Below are positions 54,664 through 64,000 of a stretch of DNA of 64,000 bases, one piece after another (within the stretch, counting starts at the first letter, position 1; the number at the start of each line of letters is the position of its first letter). The position numbers were made by a program, and so were the translations under genes. This stretch comes from Acanthococcus lagerstroemiae (taxonomy: Eukaryota > Arthropoda > Insecta > Hemiptera > Eriococcidae), in the NCBI GenBank assembly GCA_031841125.1, contig CM063113.1, forward strand, positions 16,327,312-16,391,311. Reading direction: 5' to 3'. The notes under the pieces are model-generated. The model searched no databases. It was not told where the DNA came from and worked only from the letters and a program-made list of their open reading frames with translations.

Positions 54664-55212
54664 AAGGGTTATTCGAAAAGTATGGTTTCCCGGTAAAAAT
54701 TATCCCTTAAAAGTGGGCGTGATCTCAAAATATTCATACAAGTGTCTACTTCTTAATGAAATCAGTTTTAGTCTGTTTCGTGAACTATTGCAGTGTGCGT
54801 GTTCAAAAGAGTGAGGCGATGTCTGAGTTGGTTCTGTCCGATGTGAAGGTGAAGTTATTTGAGAAGTAAAGTTTCCTTCCCTGTAGAATCGGTAAAAATT
54901 AACTTTTCCGAGTGGGCGTGGTCTCCAATTTTTTCTACAAGGGTCTACTTCACATTGAAACTAGGTTCAGTGTGTTTCATGAATTATTGCAGTGTACGTG
55001 TTCCAGAAAGTGAAAAGATGTCTAAGCTGGTTCCGTCTGATCTGAAGGTGAGGTTATTCAAATAGTAAGGTTCACCATCCTGTAGAAGCGGTAACAAGCA
55101 TCCCTTCCAAGTGAGCGTGGTCTCAAAATATTCGTACGAGTGTCAATTCCTCAATAAAACTAGTTTTAGTGTGTTTCGTGAATTATTGCAATGTGAAAGT
55201 TTCAATAAGTTC
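54664..55212. repeat. ~190-bp tandem repeat, three units
   Basis: Units start near 54664, 54850 and 55048 with GGTTATTCGAAAAGTATGG-like sequence, and contain GTGTGTTTCGTGAATTATTG, then a short frame MSKLVPSDLKVRLF-like ending in a stop at the next unit. The start resembles the inverted ends of mariner-family transposons, but no transposase or opposite end is seen. The array stops exactly where the Penelope-like element begins. Confidence 0.8.
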
Positions 55213-55489
55213 AGCGGAGTACCCTAATACTTTCCTCTTTGTCGTCCTGTATTAATAGCGAGGTGTAGTACCATATGGTAAACCTATGTGGTGTGTGTTC
55301 CTATTGGTTGTATTTGGTGGTGTAGTCTGTACAATCAGTGAGTGTTCTATTATTAATTGGAATAGGTTCTCGCTTTTGAAGTTAGTTGTTGTGTTTTTCG
55401 GTTGTTTTGTTTTTGCCTTTATTATCTCTAGAATTGTTCTTTTAATTTGCTTTTTCTTATGTTGTTTTCTATTCCCCTCGGTACTGATG

Positions 55490-55592
55490 CGATGCCCGAA
55501 AGGGTAGTTTTCGGTGCTGGGGGTGCGGTGTCTCAGAGGCCACTTTAGCATGCGTGCATCGCCATACGTCCCACCACACCATGTTTGTATTT
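55490..55592 (+). mobile_element. R1-like LINE 3' insertion in the Penelope-like element
   Basis: CCCGAAAGGGTAGTTTTCGG, GGGTGCGGTGTCTC and GCATGCGTGCATCGCCATAC followed by GTCCCACCACACC are the last ~100 bp of the R1-like LINE UTR, plus orientation. It interrupts the coding region between the GIY-YIG domain and the C terminus. I could not fix the TSD. Confidence 0.65.
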
Positions 55593-56381
55593 TTCTGCCA
55601 ACATGTAGTTGTTGTGTCCCTGATCTTTGCAGTGTTTTCTGAAAAGTGATTTTTCATGCTTTAGCTTCTGTGATTTTTCATGTTCTTGTATTCTGGTTGT
55701 AAATCTTCTTCCTGTTTATTCTCCTATGTAGGTTATGTCACAGGGTTCGCAGTCCAGTTTGTACACTCCGTTGCTGTTGTTCCTGTTCTTTGTTTCTGTT
55801 TTGTCATTGCTTATTTGTTTAATCAGAGGTGGTATCTTTCTCATTCCGAGTTCATGTTATATTGGTTGGAGATTTTCTGTATTCTGTATGCATGTGTCCC
55901 TGTGAATGGTATTGCTCCTGCCTATGTTTCTGTTTTTGTGGTTTGGTTTTGTGTCTGTACTTTTTTGTTGCACTAATTTGTTAATTATTCTGTCTACTGT
56001 TGTGGTTTGTATTTGTAATGCATGACTATTTGTTTGATTTTGTTAATTCCTGTTGTTCTGTGGTTATTGTCGTTTAATATGTTGATTGCTCTGTGGAAGT
56101 AGTTGTATAGTACTACCATTTTGTATTTTTGATGGTGGAATGAGTCATTGGGTATTATTGCGTCCGTGTGGATGGGTGGTTTTCTATTGGTCTTATTGCC
56201 GTTTTTCATTGTGAACTTTATGTTGTTATTTATGGTATTTGTCTCGGTGAGAGATTAGTCCGGTTGTCTGTCTGTTTCTGTCTAGATGATTAATATGTCG
56301 TCTACATATCTTGTACATAGCTTTATGTTTTTCTTGTATTTTCTGTTTTCAATAGGTCATTTTCAACGTTGTTCATATATA

Positions 56382-56987
56382 TGTGGCAGTTTCTATAAAA
56401 AGAGGTAACTTTGTCGATCCGATAAATTTTGAGTTACGGACAGTACGTAATAGAGGAATGAATGCTCATTTCAACGAGCTATCGGCGAGATTTGTAGCGT
56501 TTTTTGTTCCGGAGATACAAGCTGTCAAAGATGAGTGTAACAAGAATGCGCGAAAACACGTTTTTGGGAAAAACGCGTTCAAAGTTAGACACACCTTTTT
56601 CTCCCACTCCGTCAAGTGGCTCTAACTCGCCGCGGAATCACGTTACCAGCCTTGACGAGGGCTTTTTGGAAAGAAAATTTTTCGCTCTTATGCGTGGTAA
56701 CAATTCAGAACATCGGATTTATTCGTGAGCTCCGAAAAATCACGAAGAAGCGAATGCGGACATTTGCATTCTTTTCTCATTCTCTTTCATAATTCTCTTT
56801 CTCTCTCTCCCTCTTCTCTCTCATGCGTGTAAATTTTGTCTCTTCGTTATTGCGATGTTTTTTCTATAGAAATCAACCAAATTCCGAAAATTGATTTTTT
56901 CGACCAAAAATTTTGTTTTTCTTTTTTCGCGTTTTCTGAGACTTTGATCGATTGACAAAGTTACCCCTTTTTATAGAAACTACCACA
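56382..56987. mobile_element. 606-bp TIR element inside the Penelope RT gene
   Basis: Left end TGTGGCAGTTTCTATAAAAA, continuing GAGGTAACTTTGTC, matches the complement of the right end ending GAAACTACCACA, about 37 bp with few mismatches. It separates the Penelope codons MGSPLSPILAEM from YMNNVENDL; the uninterrupted sequence would read GAAATGTATATGAAC, so the right flank TATATATGAAC carries an extra TA, consistent with a TA target (left copy now TG). No transposase is recognised inside. Confidence 0.8.
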
Positions 56988-57362
56988 CATTTCGGCTAGA
57001 ATGGGTGACAATGGTGACCCCATTGCTAGGCCTATTTTTTGTTCGTAATATTTGTTGTTAAACTAACAGTGGTTTTAGTTCATAATTTCGTTTGTGATGT
57101 TGGCGTAAGCAATTCCTTCTGTGTTGTTTTTGGTTTTTGTAATTGTAGGTTGTCAGTATTGTTGTTAGTTCTTATTTTGGTATGTTCCCGAACATTTTGT
57201 TACGTCCAATGATACTAATTTGTCATTTTTGTTTAATGTTATTTGGTCCAGTTTTTCTTTTAGTTGTACTGGGTTTTTCATGCTCTAATCTGTTCTGCAA
57301 TAAATTGTAGTATTCGTTCATGAATTCGGCTGTTGTTTTTGCTAGTTTATAGCTTGGTGATT

Positions 57363-58074
57363 CAGTGGGTCTGCTGGGTAAGGAAAGCAAGAAAATAGCA
57401 AGAAATTTTACATGAGGGCGAGAAAGGTAAAAAGCAAGAAAATGGCAAGTTTTTGAAGGACAGGGCAAGAAATTTTTTTCCTCCAAATGTATAATATAAG
57501 TATCCAGGTACTGCCATTGGCCAGGCAATTAATCTTCAAAAAAACTACAAACATACTTACAAGATGATTTTCTAGAAGCTAAGATGCACTTTTTACTAAC
57601 AATTGCTGAAGAGTGTTACCCAGTTCTTTTGAAATTCCAGTCAAATAATGCACTCTTCCCATTTTTATGTGGTGACATATATAATTTAGTCAGAATAATT
57701 GGTAAAAAAGTTCATGAAAAAAGTTGTTTTGAAAAGTGATATTTCAAATGATAATTTGAAAGATTTGCACCACGTTGACATTGGTTTTGGAGCAACGGAG
57801 ACCATCAAAGGAAAAACAATTATTGCGGATGTTTTAAAATTAAAAATTGAATGTCGTAATTTCTTGAAGGAAATGTTTAAGCATTTAGTGGCTAAGTGCC
57901 CTCTGACAAATGAAGTTGTCCAAGGAGCATTTTCTTAACATATTCAGAAAATTATGTTCGTATCTTCCACGTTCATTTTTTTATATCGGGGAGAGGGGTA
58001 TCGACATATGAGGTGAGAAATTTTTGAAACATAGGGCAAGAAAACGGAAAGTTTCACTTTTAATAGACACCCTG
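57363..58074 (+). mobile_element. 712-bp hAT element inside the Penelope-like element
   Basis: Starts CAGTGGGTCTGCTGGGTAAG and ends CTTTTAATAGACACCCTG, imperfect inverted ends of CAGGGTGTCTATTA type, with GGGCAAGAAAA and GGCAAGTTTTT subterminal repeats. It lies between RPIRPLINSIQ and SPSYKLAK of the Penelope protein. No 8-bp TSD is recognisable, so the flanks have changed. It holds a transposase fragment on the plus strand. Confidence 0.7.
57549..57938 (+). pseudogene. hAT transposase fragment
   Basis: Frame one reads LQTYLQDDFLEAKMHFLLTI, AEECYPVLLKFQSNNALFPF and LCGDIYNLVRIIGKK (57549-57710), resembling the middle of insect hAT transposases where a central acidic DxxxL block precedes a KKFxKKxVL segment. 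After a frameshift near 57700 the next frame gives KKFMKKVVLKSDISNDN, HHVDIGFGATETI and CRNFLKEMFKHLVAKCPLTN, continuing the same family to a stop at 57938. The N-terminal zinc finger and the C-terminal dimerisation region are missing. Confidence 0.7.
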
Positions 58075-58140
58075 ATTGTATACTGTTGATTAATGGTCTT
58101 ATTGGTCATTGTATACTGTTGATTAGTGGTCTTATTGGTC
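58075..58140 (-). repeat. 33-bp tandem duplication in Penelope coding DNA
   Basis: ATTGTATACTGTTGATTA with TGGTCTTATTGGTC is present twice with one difference. In coding sense each unit is RPIRPLINSIQ-like, so the duplication is a multiple of three and repeats a conserved RT segment next to the hAT insertion point. Confidence 0.85.
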
Positions 58141-58465
58141 TGTCTTGTTTATGGAGTTGCATGAGTCCGTTTAATTGTGGTGCGTTGGGGACCTTGGGGT
58201 TCATTTCTCCCAGTTTCTTGTTGTTTATGTTGTTGTTTTTCATTATGATCTTCAGGTTAACTTGGTATTTGTTGGTCGAGTCCGAGTTTAGTGGTTTGTA
58301 ATTATTTTCTTTATGTATTCGTCTTTGTTTAGTACTACTGTGGTGGTGCCTTTGTCTGTTTGGGTGAGTATTAGAGGTTGTTTTCTTTTGATTTCTTTTT
58401 GAGTTGGAGGGCTGTCTTTTGTATGTTTTCCTTGTGTTTGTTCCCTTTTTTCTTCTTTATGGTCT

Positions 58466-59636
58466 TGTGGTAACCCAGCTACGCGGTTTTCGGGTGGTCA
58501 AGGCGTAGATATCGACAGGGCCTATTCTAAGGCGCAGCTGCGCACACTTTGCGCAGTTCCAAAAGTTCGTTGCGCAACTGCAAAACAGAATTTGCGTAGT
58601 TCCAAAAAACAAGATCAGTGATCAGTTAAAAAAAATCTATTACAAGTAATAAAATACAATTTTATTTTGACTTCTGCTGCTTCAATTTTCAGTTCATACC
58701 ATAATTTTTTTTTGGTGAGGGGGAGGGGGGTACACATGAATTTTGAGATTTTTACAGTACTTTGCGTACCTGCAAAAAATCCTTAGAATAGGCCCTGGAT
58801 ATCGAATCATTCGATTGATACGAAAACGAGTTCTCTGTCTTTCACTTCTCCAAACATGTCTTTTCCTGTTATTTTCTGTCCTATCCCGATAACACTATTC
58901 TGCCCGCTCATCTTCAATTTTATCGACTTTTCCTACCTTACTTGACTTCCTCCTAACGAGAGAGGGGGGAAAACTCACCGATCACCATCGGAGAAAACGC
59001 GGTAGCAAGGACTCGGTTTTTGGACGTGGACTAAGTAAGGCCATCGGAAATTCGTTACTAAGTTTTTCACCCAAATTACCACTTTGAGTCTCTTTCACTG
59101 ATTTTCGTGAACTTTTGCAAACGTGTAAACTTTCCTCTACCGTGAGTTTTTTCGAGTATCGCATATCTTCGGCGTATTCGCGATTCCAACTTGTGACTGT
59201 TCGTACTTCCCGGAACACGTGCGATTCGTCGAGGAAACAACTCCGTCTCACCGTTCTGACCATCCCGGAGGATTCGAGCTGTCCGTTCTAACACCGAAAG
59301 ATCACAGTTTCAGTTCATCTGAATCATAAGCTATCGAATAAGTAAAACGTTCCCTTATTTGTTTCTAGTATTGTAAGTAAACGTTATCTCGTATTTGTGT
59401 TTTACCTGCTTGCCATCGTACTAGAGTTGGATCAGATACTTCGAGGTATTCCGATAGATGATACTCAGTCCAACACTGGGTTACTCCGACTCACGAACAC
59501 GTTGGATCTCGTAAGCCTCCTGTGCCTAACCCATCCGCCCTGTAGACCCCTTTGCTGGTCGTGGCCTAATAGTGGTTCCATCTTCATACCGACCAACCCT
59601 CTTGTTACCCTAGGAGCCTCGCCGTCGGTTACCACA
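58466..59636. mobile_element. Solo LTR with 4-bp TSD
   Basis: Begins TGTGGTAACC and ends GGTTACCACA, a perfect 10-bp terminal inverted repeat of TG...CA form, flanked by GTCT at 58462-58465 and 59637-59640. A 1171-bp length includes a 282-bp MITE, leaving about 880 bp of LTR. There is no internal gag-pol, so recombination between two LTRs left one behind. 4-bp TSDs fit Gypsy-type elements; the family is not determined. A truncated relative is at 39943-40565. Confidence 0.85.
58516..58797. mobile_element. 282-bp hAT MITE with perfect 17-bp ends
   Basis: CAGGGCCTATTCTAAGG at 58516 is repeated in exact inverted form at the right end, and GATATCGA flanks it at 58508-58515 and 58798-58805. It sits inside the solo LTR, at a place where the other LTR copy (about 39992) is uninterrupted, so it is younger than the split between the copies. 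It contains GCGCAGTTCC and TGCGCAACTGC repeats and no coding sequence. Confidence 0.95.
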
Positions 59637-60134
59637 GTCTGCAGTATGTTACCAATTTATGTTCTTACTTCGTTTATGAAGTCTGGTTCTATGGTCTGTA
59701 TGATCTATTCTCAGTCTACTGTTAATTCTTCTAGCGTTTTGTCGCTTATATTTATGTTCTGTTGTATTGTATTTGTTTCCTTTGTTCAGTAAATCGTTTT
59801 CTTTTTGTGTGAAGTTTACAGACGCCATGTTTACTATCCTTGAGGGGAACTTGTACCGCTGGTTTTCGTTAAGTTGAGTGTTTTCTCCTTTTTGTTTTAA
59901 TACCTGGAATTTCTTTTTTAATTTGTCGGCGTATAGCGGGTTCTCTCTTTTTCTGCGTATTTTTTCCTTTTTTGGTATACGTACTGTTCTTTTGTTGGTG
60001 TTCTAGTGTCTGGTTCAGTAAAAAGTGTTGGTTGTATAGTTCTATGTTTAGTATGTTCCATTTTTTGTGTAGTTCCCGTATTTAATTTTAAATTCTAATT
60101 GCCTGTGCTTGTTCCTTGGTGTTGCGAGCCGCTT

Positions 60135-60440
60135 GGCTACAACTAACTTCCAAAGCGAGAACCTACTCCAGTTGATAACACTCACTGATTGAACAGACTA
60201 CACTACTACAGACAACCAATAGGAATGCACGCCAAATAGGTTTACCATACGGTACTACACATCACTATTAACACAGGACGACAAAAAGAAAAGTATTAGG
60301 GTACTCCGCTGAAGATGGCGTAACAACCGAAAACGCGCTGGACTACAGAAGACGAAATTGTGAATCGGCCTACCCTACATACAGAATCATACAACAAATT
60401 GATTCACTGATCGAAATCAGTAAATAAAAACATTTATTTA
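60135..60440 (+). mobile_element. Inverted Penelope-like 3' terminal fragment
   Basis: 60135-60310 is the reverse complement of 55213-55395 with about 85 percent identity by eye. It continues into TGAAGATGGCGTAACAACCG and AAACGCGCTGG, the GAAGATG-type end seen downstream of the endonuclease domain in Penelope-like elements. It forms an inverted terminal repeat with the main copy. Confidence 0.75.
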
Positions 60441-60699
60441 GATTTTTTTCATTTTGTTTACAGATTAATTCAATTTTGCTCACTTCAGGTTAACTTAGTT
60501 CTTTTCGTAGATTTGTACTCTATTTGTTATACTCTTAGGCTACAGACGATGTGCATAAAGATAACCTTAAATTATATAGTCGCGTCATGTATTGTACAAA
60601 TCCAGAGACAGGGAGATTTAAACTATGTTCAGACAGTGTGGTAGAGGTGGATGGAATTTGAAATCAGAAATCAGTTGTCATTGGGCTTCCAGATTTGGA

Positions 60700-60815
60700 G
60701 CATCCTTCGGCAATTTCACTTGGTGGAGCGTATATGTCGATTCACGCATGCCAGATTTGCTCCCCAGACACCGCACTCTCGACCCCGGACACTACTCCTT
60801 CGAGTATCAATATTT
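60700..60815 (-). mobile_element. R1-like LINE 3' end, solo copy
   Basis: On the minus strand GATACTCGAAGGAGTAGTGT, GAGAGTGCGGTGTCTGGGGA, and GGCATGCGTGAATCGACATA then TACGCTCCACCA match the end of the R1-like UTR. A 5'-truncated insertion of about 110 bp. The plus frames at 60625-60901 run through it and are not genes. Confidence 0.65.
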
Positions 60816-60819
60816 TCGT

Positions 60820-62025
60820 GAGAGATATATTTGTTTGGTTCCACAATAACCTCCAACACGTTTTATCCACCATTTCTAGTTTGGAAATTCTCCCTCTTTA
60901 AGGTGGATCAGATGTGCAGTAATAATATATTAACTTTCACTATTTTCTCACAATCAAACGCATTCTTTAAATCGCTTATCTGTTTTTCTAACGCAAAGTA
61001 TCATTCTAAATCACTATACAGACATCGATAGCGACAACAACGCGCGCTTTGTTTTAACATAGCCACATGAAACGGATGTTCCATTCAGACCCCGAGGAAA
61101 AAATTGACACAGTCGTAGTAATAATTTCTGAACTTATCTGCGATAAAATTATTAGGTTTCTTCCTTTTTTTAAAGTTTCCGCCATTATCACCAGACAATT
61201 TTCATTCTGTATGAGATAAAAACTTTACACACTTAAAAAAAAAATCCATTTCGAAACTATTCTTTTTTATCTTACCCTGGAGCCATAAATGGCTTCTTAT
61301 GATGATCCGTTTCCCCCAAATATTTATATTTCAGCGTTTTTTCTTCTTATTTTTAAAATTAAATTTACGTCCACGCACAAGCCTTGGGGAAGCTAAGTGT
61401 CTTTCAGTTATTTCACGCTTTTGATTTAAATCGAAGTTTATGTTTGAGCTGACTCGTGCACACGGTAAATTATTTGCTCGGTTTTCATTTTTGCCAACTG
61501 ATTCACATAGAGTTCATCTTAGGGTTGAAGTTTGTATCAATTTCATTTAAAGTAGCATGTTTTTGTTGGAACGCCGAAGCAAAAGGCTGTTTGTAACACA
61601 CTTTAGTTAAGATAGTACCGAAGGGTGAACTGTTTTTCACATTTTAGGTTCTGATTGGTTTTGTTGGTGAAGTTCTAGCGAACTAATCATTATTGAATTT
61701 TGGGGAAATTTTCTAGTCCGGACCTGAGCGAGGGCATTCGAAATGAAAAAGTGAGAAAATGCGAGCGTGTAGAAGAAGCACGTGTATTGATCGATGATAA
61801 AAACAGATCTTGATGCGAGCTAAACGTAAACAGTTAACTCAGCCAAACGGATGTCCTGCCTGACCAATCGAGGGAGAAAATGGAGAGCGAGTTCAGAGAA
61901 GAAGAAGAAGAATAAGAAGGTGGTTTTGAAGAAATCACGTACAAGAAGTGCAGGTATGCAGAAGATAAAAGACGTTTGTTAGACACTCGCATTGTGCTAC
62001 GCCGTAAATAGCCAGGCAGGAAGAT
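60820..62025. other. Unassigned DNA
   Basis: No frame above 70 codons and no repeat partner found. GAAGAAGAAGAAGAATAAGA at 61899 is a short GAA repeat. I see nothing else to annotate. Confidence 0.35.
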
Positions 62026-62029
62026 TTGT

Positions 62030-62400
62030 ACAGAGATTTACATTGGAGAGGAGAAGGCCACGGTATGTTGTATTTTCTATACGGTCATTTGTGTAGTTTC
62101 CAAATAGTGGTTTATTATTCTCGAGCTTTTGTGACCTCTCATATCATTTCATTCTCGTAATAAGTTTCTATTCTGCTTCTCCAGTGTAAGGCATGTTGCA
62201 GCCTTCCTCTTTGCAGTTTAGTTCATGGACACCACTGCAGTTGTTCCTGTTTTTTTCCTCCATTTTAACATATATCATCTGTTTGATTATTGGTTGGCTG
62301 CTCCTTATGCCAAGTCTTACATGTTACATTGGCCGAAAGTTCTCAATTTGGTGACGAATCTAGTTCTAGGATTTCGAGATGTTGGATTTTGGTAACCTGC
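62030..62400 (-). pseudogene. Penelope-like GIY-YIG endonuclease fragment
   Basis: Minus-strand translation gives NRNNCSGVHELNCKEEGCN, then MPYTGEAE, and KLITRMK after a stop (about 62255-62140). It aligns with NRNNSNGVYKLDCEPCDITY and IGE of the main Penelope-like element, with the tyrosines of both GIY and YIG motifs altered. Only this domain is recognisable; it is a relic of a related but distinct copy. Confidence 0.5.
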
Positions 62401-64000
62401 TTAGTGTTTGCTTTTCCGTCAAAAGGAGGGTAGGTTTTCAATCAGAAAGATTATAAGGAATTAGTTGGAAGTTTCGTCGTTAGATTTTATGGGAAGTCGC
62501 TTGGAGTTCAACTTCAGATCACGAAGACGTCTCGAATTTTTATTCTCAAAGTTTAGGAAACAGCTTTTCAATTTGTTCATTTGAAGGAAAATAGCATCAA
62601 GGACTAGAACCTTCTTCCAGAGCTTATGCGCTGGAACGTTTTCTACGGGGGGAACGGAAATTTGAGTTGCGAAAATCAAAAAAATAGTTCCTTTGCGTAT
62701 CAAGTGCGCCTTCGTCAAATTTCTGAATAGGTTTTGTAATTAAGGACGAGGAACACGAATTATATTTCTTACTTCCTGATTTTTGGATTTTCATGATGGA
62801 CATTCCGTGTCTGTTCAATATTACCTTTCATGGTTCTGTACCAAAAGTTTACGCGCACTGGAGTTATAAACGGTGACACTATAAACTTGACTTTCCAACT
62901 CCTAATTATTTTCTTTTTCTTCTTTTGTATGTTCCTTTAAGCTATTACTTTCATTTTTCCAACACGAGAAACGTGTCCGAATAAACTTTTCGAGATTGTT
63001 GGTCGGCGCCGGTCGCACAAATTACTTTTTCAACTCGATGACAACTCAGATGGCGGAAATGTCATTTTTTACCTTGAATCTGAACTACTGTAGCGAATTT
63101 TTAGGCCTGGAAAAAGCGAGAGGGAGAAGAGGAAGTAAAAAAATACGATCTTCAGTAAATTTTGCGTCATTATGTAAATCATAAAATCACTACAACCTCA
63201 TGGATTGTATTCTCTTGTCGACCGAATGTGGTGACGATTCGAATCAGGAAAAAAAACTGTAAAGTCGAATGAATTAATTTGAATGTAAAAATTCGAATTC
63301 TCTTACATCCTTCGAAATTTTGTTGCGAATGATTCGATTTTCTCATTCTGCAATGAAAGCAAGAATTTGTTACTAAGAATGAAAATCCTTTCATAATCCT
63401 ACGTAGCGCTGGGCGAGTGAGTGGCCCCTTGAGTTCAAACGGCATTGCGCGTATTTTTTTTTTTAGCTTTGGTATTAAACTATTCCGTTTGATGTGGAAC
63501 AGCATCAGCCGCTTCGACAGCCTTTTACCCAGCACGGATTCAGATTTAAAAAAGCGCCCCGTGCGTTATACTCCAGCGATGCCTTTCACTTTCAGAAAAT
63601 TCGTCTATTACTTTTTTTTTTGCTGTACCCCCCGTTTCGGTGTTTTTCCACATCACTGATAACGAAAGCATACATACAGAATGTGGTATGAAAATCCCCT
63701 CCATCTTTTTTTTACTTTTTTTAAAAAATATTTATTTATTAATAACTTAGTCGGATTAATGCGTGACCTAGAACATCCTCAAATGCTGCGTGTTAATTTA
63801 TTTTAGTATGCGAAATTTTCTGGCCATCAAGAAGGGGACTAAAAAGTTCGACCAACTTTAGCATTTCAAACGGAAACATATCACAAGGTTTAGGTCATTG
63901 ATTTGGAAAATCCAATCAAATTTTTGATGTGATTCTGACTGTGGTCCGAAATCCGACTTCTGTCTATTTCAAGAGACCAAATTTGCTTCCATGAAAACAC
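62400..64000. other. Unassigned DNA to the window end
   Basis: Frames at 62461-62718 and 63179-63535 on the minus strand (85 and 118 codons) show no domain. At 63890-64000 GTCATTGATTTGGAAAATCC and GTCCGAAATCCGACTTC recall the 20.6-21.4 kb satellite, so another array of that family may begin at the edge. Confidence 0.3.

Larger units (their letters stand above)
55250..60060 (-). pseudogene. Penelope RT plus GIY-YIG protein, disrupted
   Basis: In coding order on the minus strand: MASVNFTQKENDLLNKG (about 59830-59780), N-terminal region; DKGTTTVVLNKDEYIKK (about 58360-58310); NAPQLNGLMQLHK and RPIRPLINSIQ (58200-58080); SPSYKLAKTTAEFMNEYY (57361-57305); GLAMGSPLSPILAEM (about 57035-56990); YMNNVENDLLKTE (about 56378); CTRYVDDILI with catalytic YVDD at 56308-56297; KPPIHTDAIIPND (about 56185); and GVYKLDCEPCDITYIGE (55770-55719), the GIY-YIG nuclease in which the first motif reads GVY. 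The final frame runs to 55252. Stops, frameshifts and insertions make it inactive. Penelope RTs act in the nucleus by target-primed copying. Confidence 0.85.
55213..60130 (-). mobile_element. Penelope-like element with nested insertions
   Basis: A minus-strand element with Penelope-type reverse transcriptase and a GIY-YIG endonuclease. Its 3' terminal ~180 bp (55213-55395) reappears as an inverted copy at 60135-60310, an arrangement known for Penelope-like elements. Within it lie an R1-like LINE 3' end, a TIR element, a hAT element and a solo LTR that itself holds a MITE. Without these about 2.7 kb remain, the usual size for such an element. Confidence 0.85.

Noticed and set aside
54664..55212. 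An active mariner transposon
   Set aside because: Only the start-like sequence is repeated; no transposase or matching opposite end is present.
55680..55976. A 98-codon membrane protein
   Set aside because: It is the antisense strand of the Penelope GIY-YIG coding region.
57363..58074. An 8-bp TSD for the hAT element in the Penelope gene
   Set aside because: The flanking octamers TGGTGATT and ATTGTATA do not match, so no TSD is claimed.
1..64000. Bacterial or phage gene cluster
   Set aside because: No dense same-strand ORFs, ribosome binding sites or prokaryotic families; the window is full of eukaryotic LINE, Penelope, hAT and Helitron relics.

Overview
The window is a stretch of arthropod (most likely insect) nuclear DNA. 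It is AT-rich and dominated by degraded, nested transposable elements: non-LTR retrotransposons (LINEs), a Penelope-like element, a solo LTR, several hAT elements with 8-bp target-site duplications (TSDs), and a Helitron remnant. No operon, ribosome binding site, CRISPR array, rRNA or clearly functional tRNA gene is visible. I recognise no intact host protein-coding gene. Almost all open frames are fragments of element proteins, antisense shadows of them, or chance frames in unique DNA. The species cannot be fixed from the sequence.

Layout. 1-2 kb: unknown DNA and a GACTC-rich minisatellite. 2.3-4.9 kb: two LINE remnants and an R1-like LINE 3' end. 5.2-6.3 kb: an end-to-end hAT element with broken transposase. 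6.3-8.1 kb: CpG-rich unique DNA. 8.7-12.1 kb: one LINE split in two by an R1-like LINE. 13.3-13.8 kb: a tandem repeat with a primer-binding-site-like motif. 14.7-15.6 kb: another R1-like LINE 3' end, interrupted by a 164-bp palindromic hAT MITE. 16.7-22.2 kb: Penelope and LINE scraps and a degenerate 135-bp satellite. 22.4-26.1 kb: a LINE carrying two adjacent DNA-transposon insertions. 26.1-28.1 kb: CpG-rich unique DNA, the best place to look for a host exon or promoter. 28.1-29.4 kb: a C-rich block between 17-bp direct repeats. 30-34 kb: LINE, hAT MITE and other dispersed repeats. 36.5-38.1 kb: an internally deleted Helitron with adjoining tandem repeats. 39.9-40.6 kb: a truncated LTR copy. 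41.1 kb: a tRNA-derived SINE head. 44-47.3 kb: two satellite arrays. 49.5-51.8 kb: the best-preserved LINE. 54.7-60.4 kb: tandem repeats, then a Penelope-like element riddled with later insertions. 60.4-64 kb: mostly unknown DNA with one more Penelope endonuclease scrap.

The main story is insertion history. Several elements can be cleanly lifted out because their TSDs and the interrupted reading frame agree, giving a relative chronology. A GC-rich repeat seen in eight places resolves into the 3' untranslated region of the R1-like LINE, including one insertion only 35 bp long. A family of roughly 200-240-bp hAT MITEs, two of its three copies with long G tracts, also emerges. I found no convincing new functional system.
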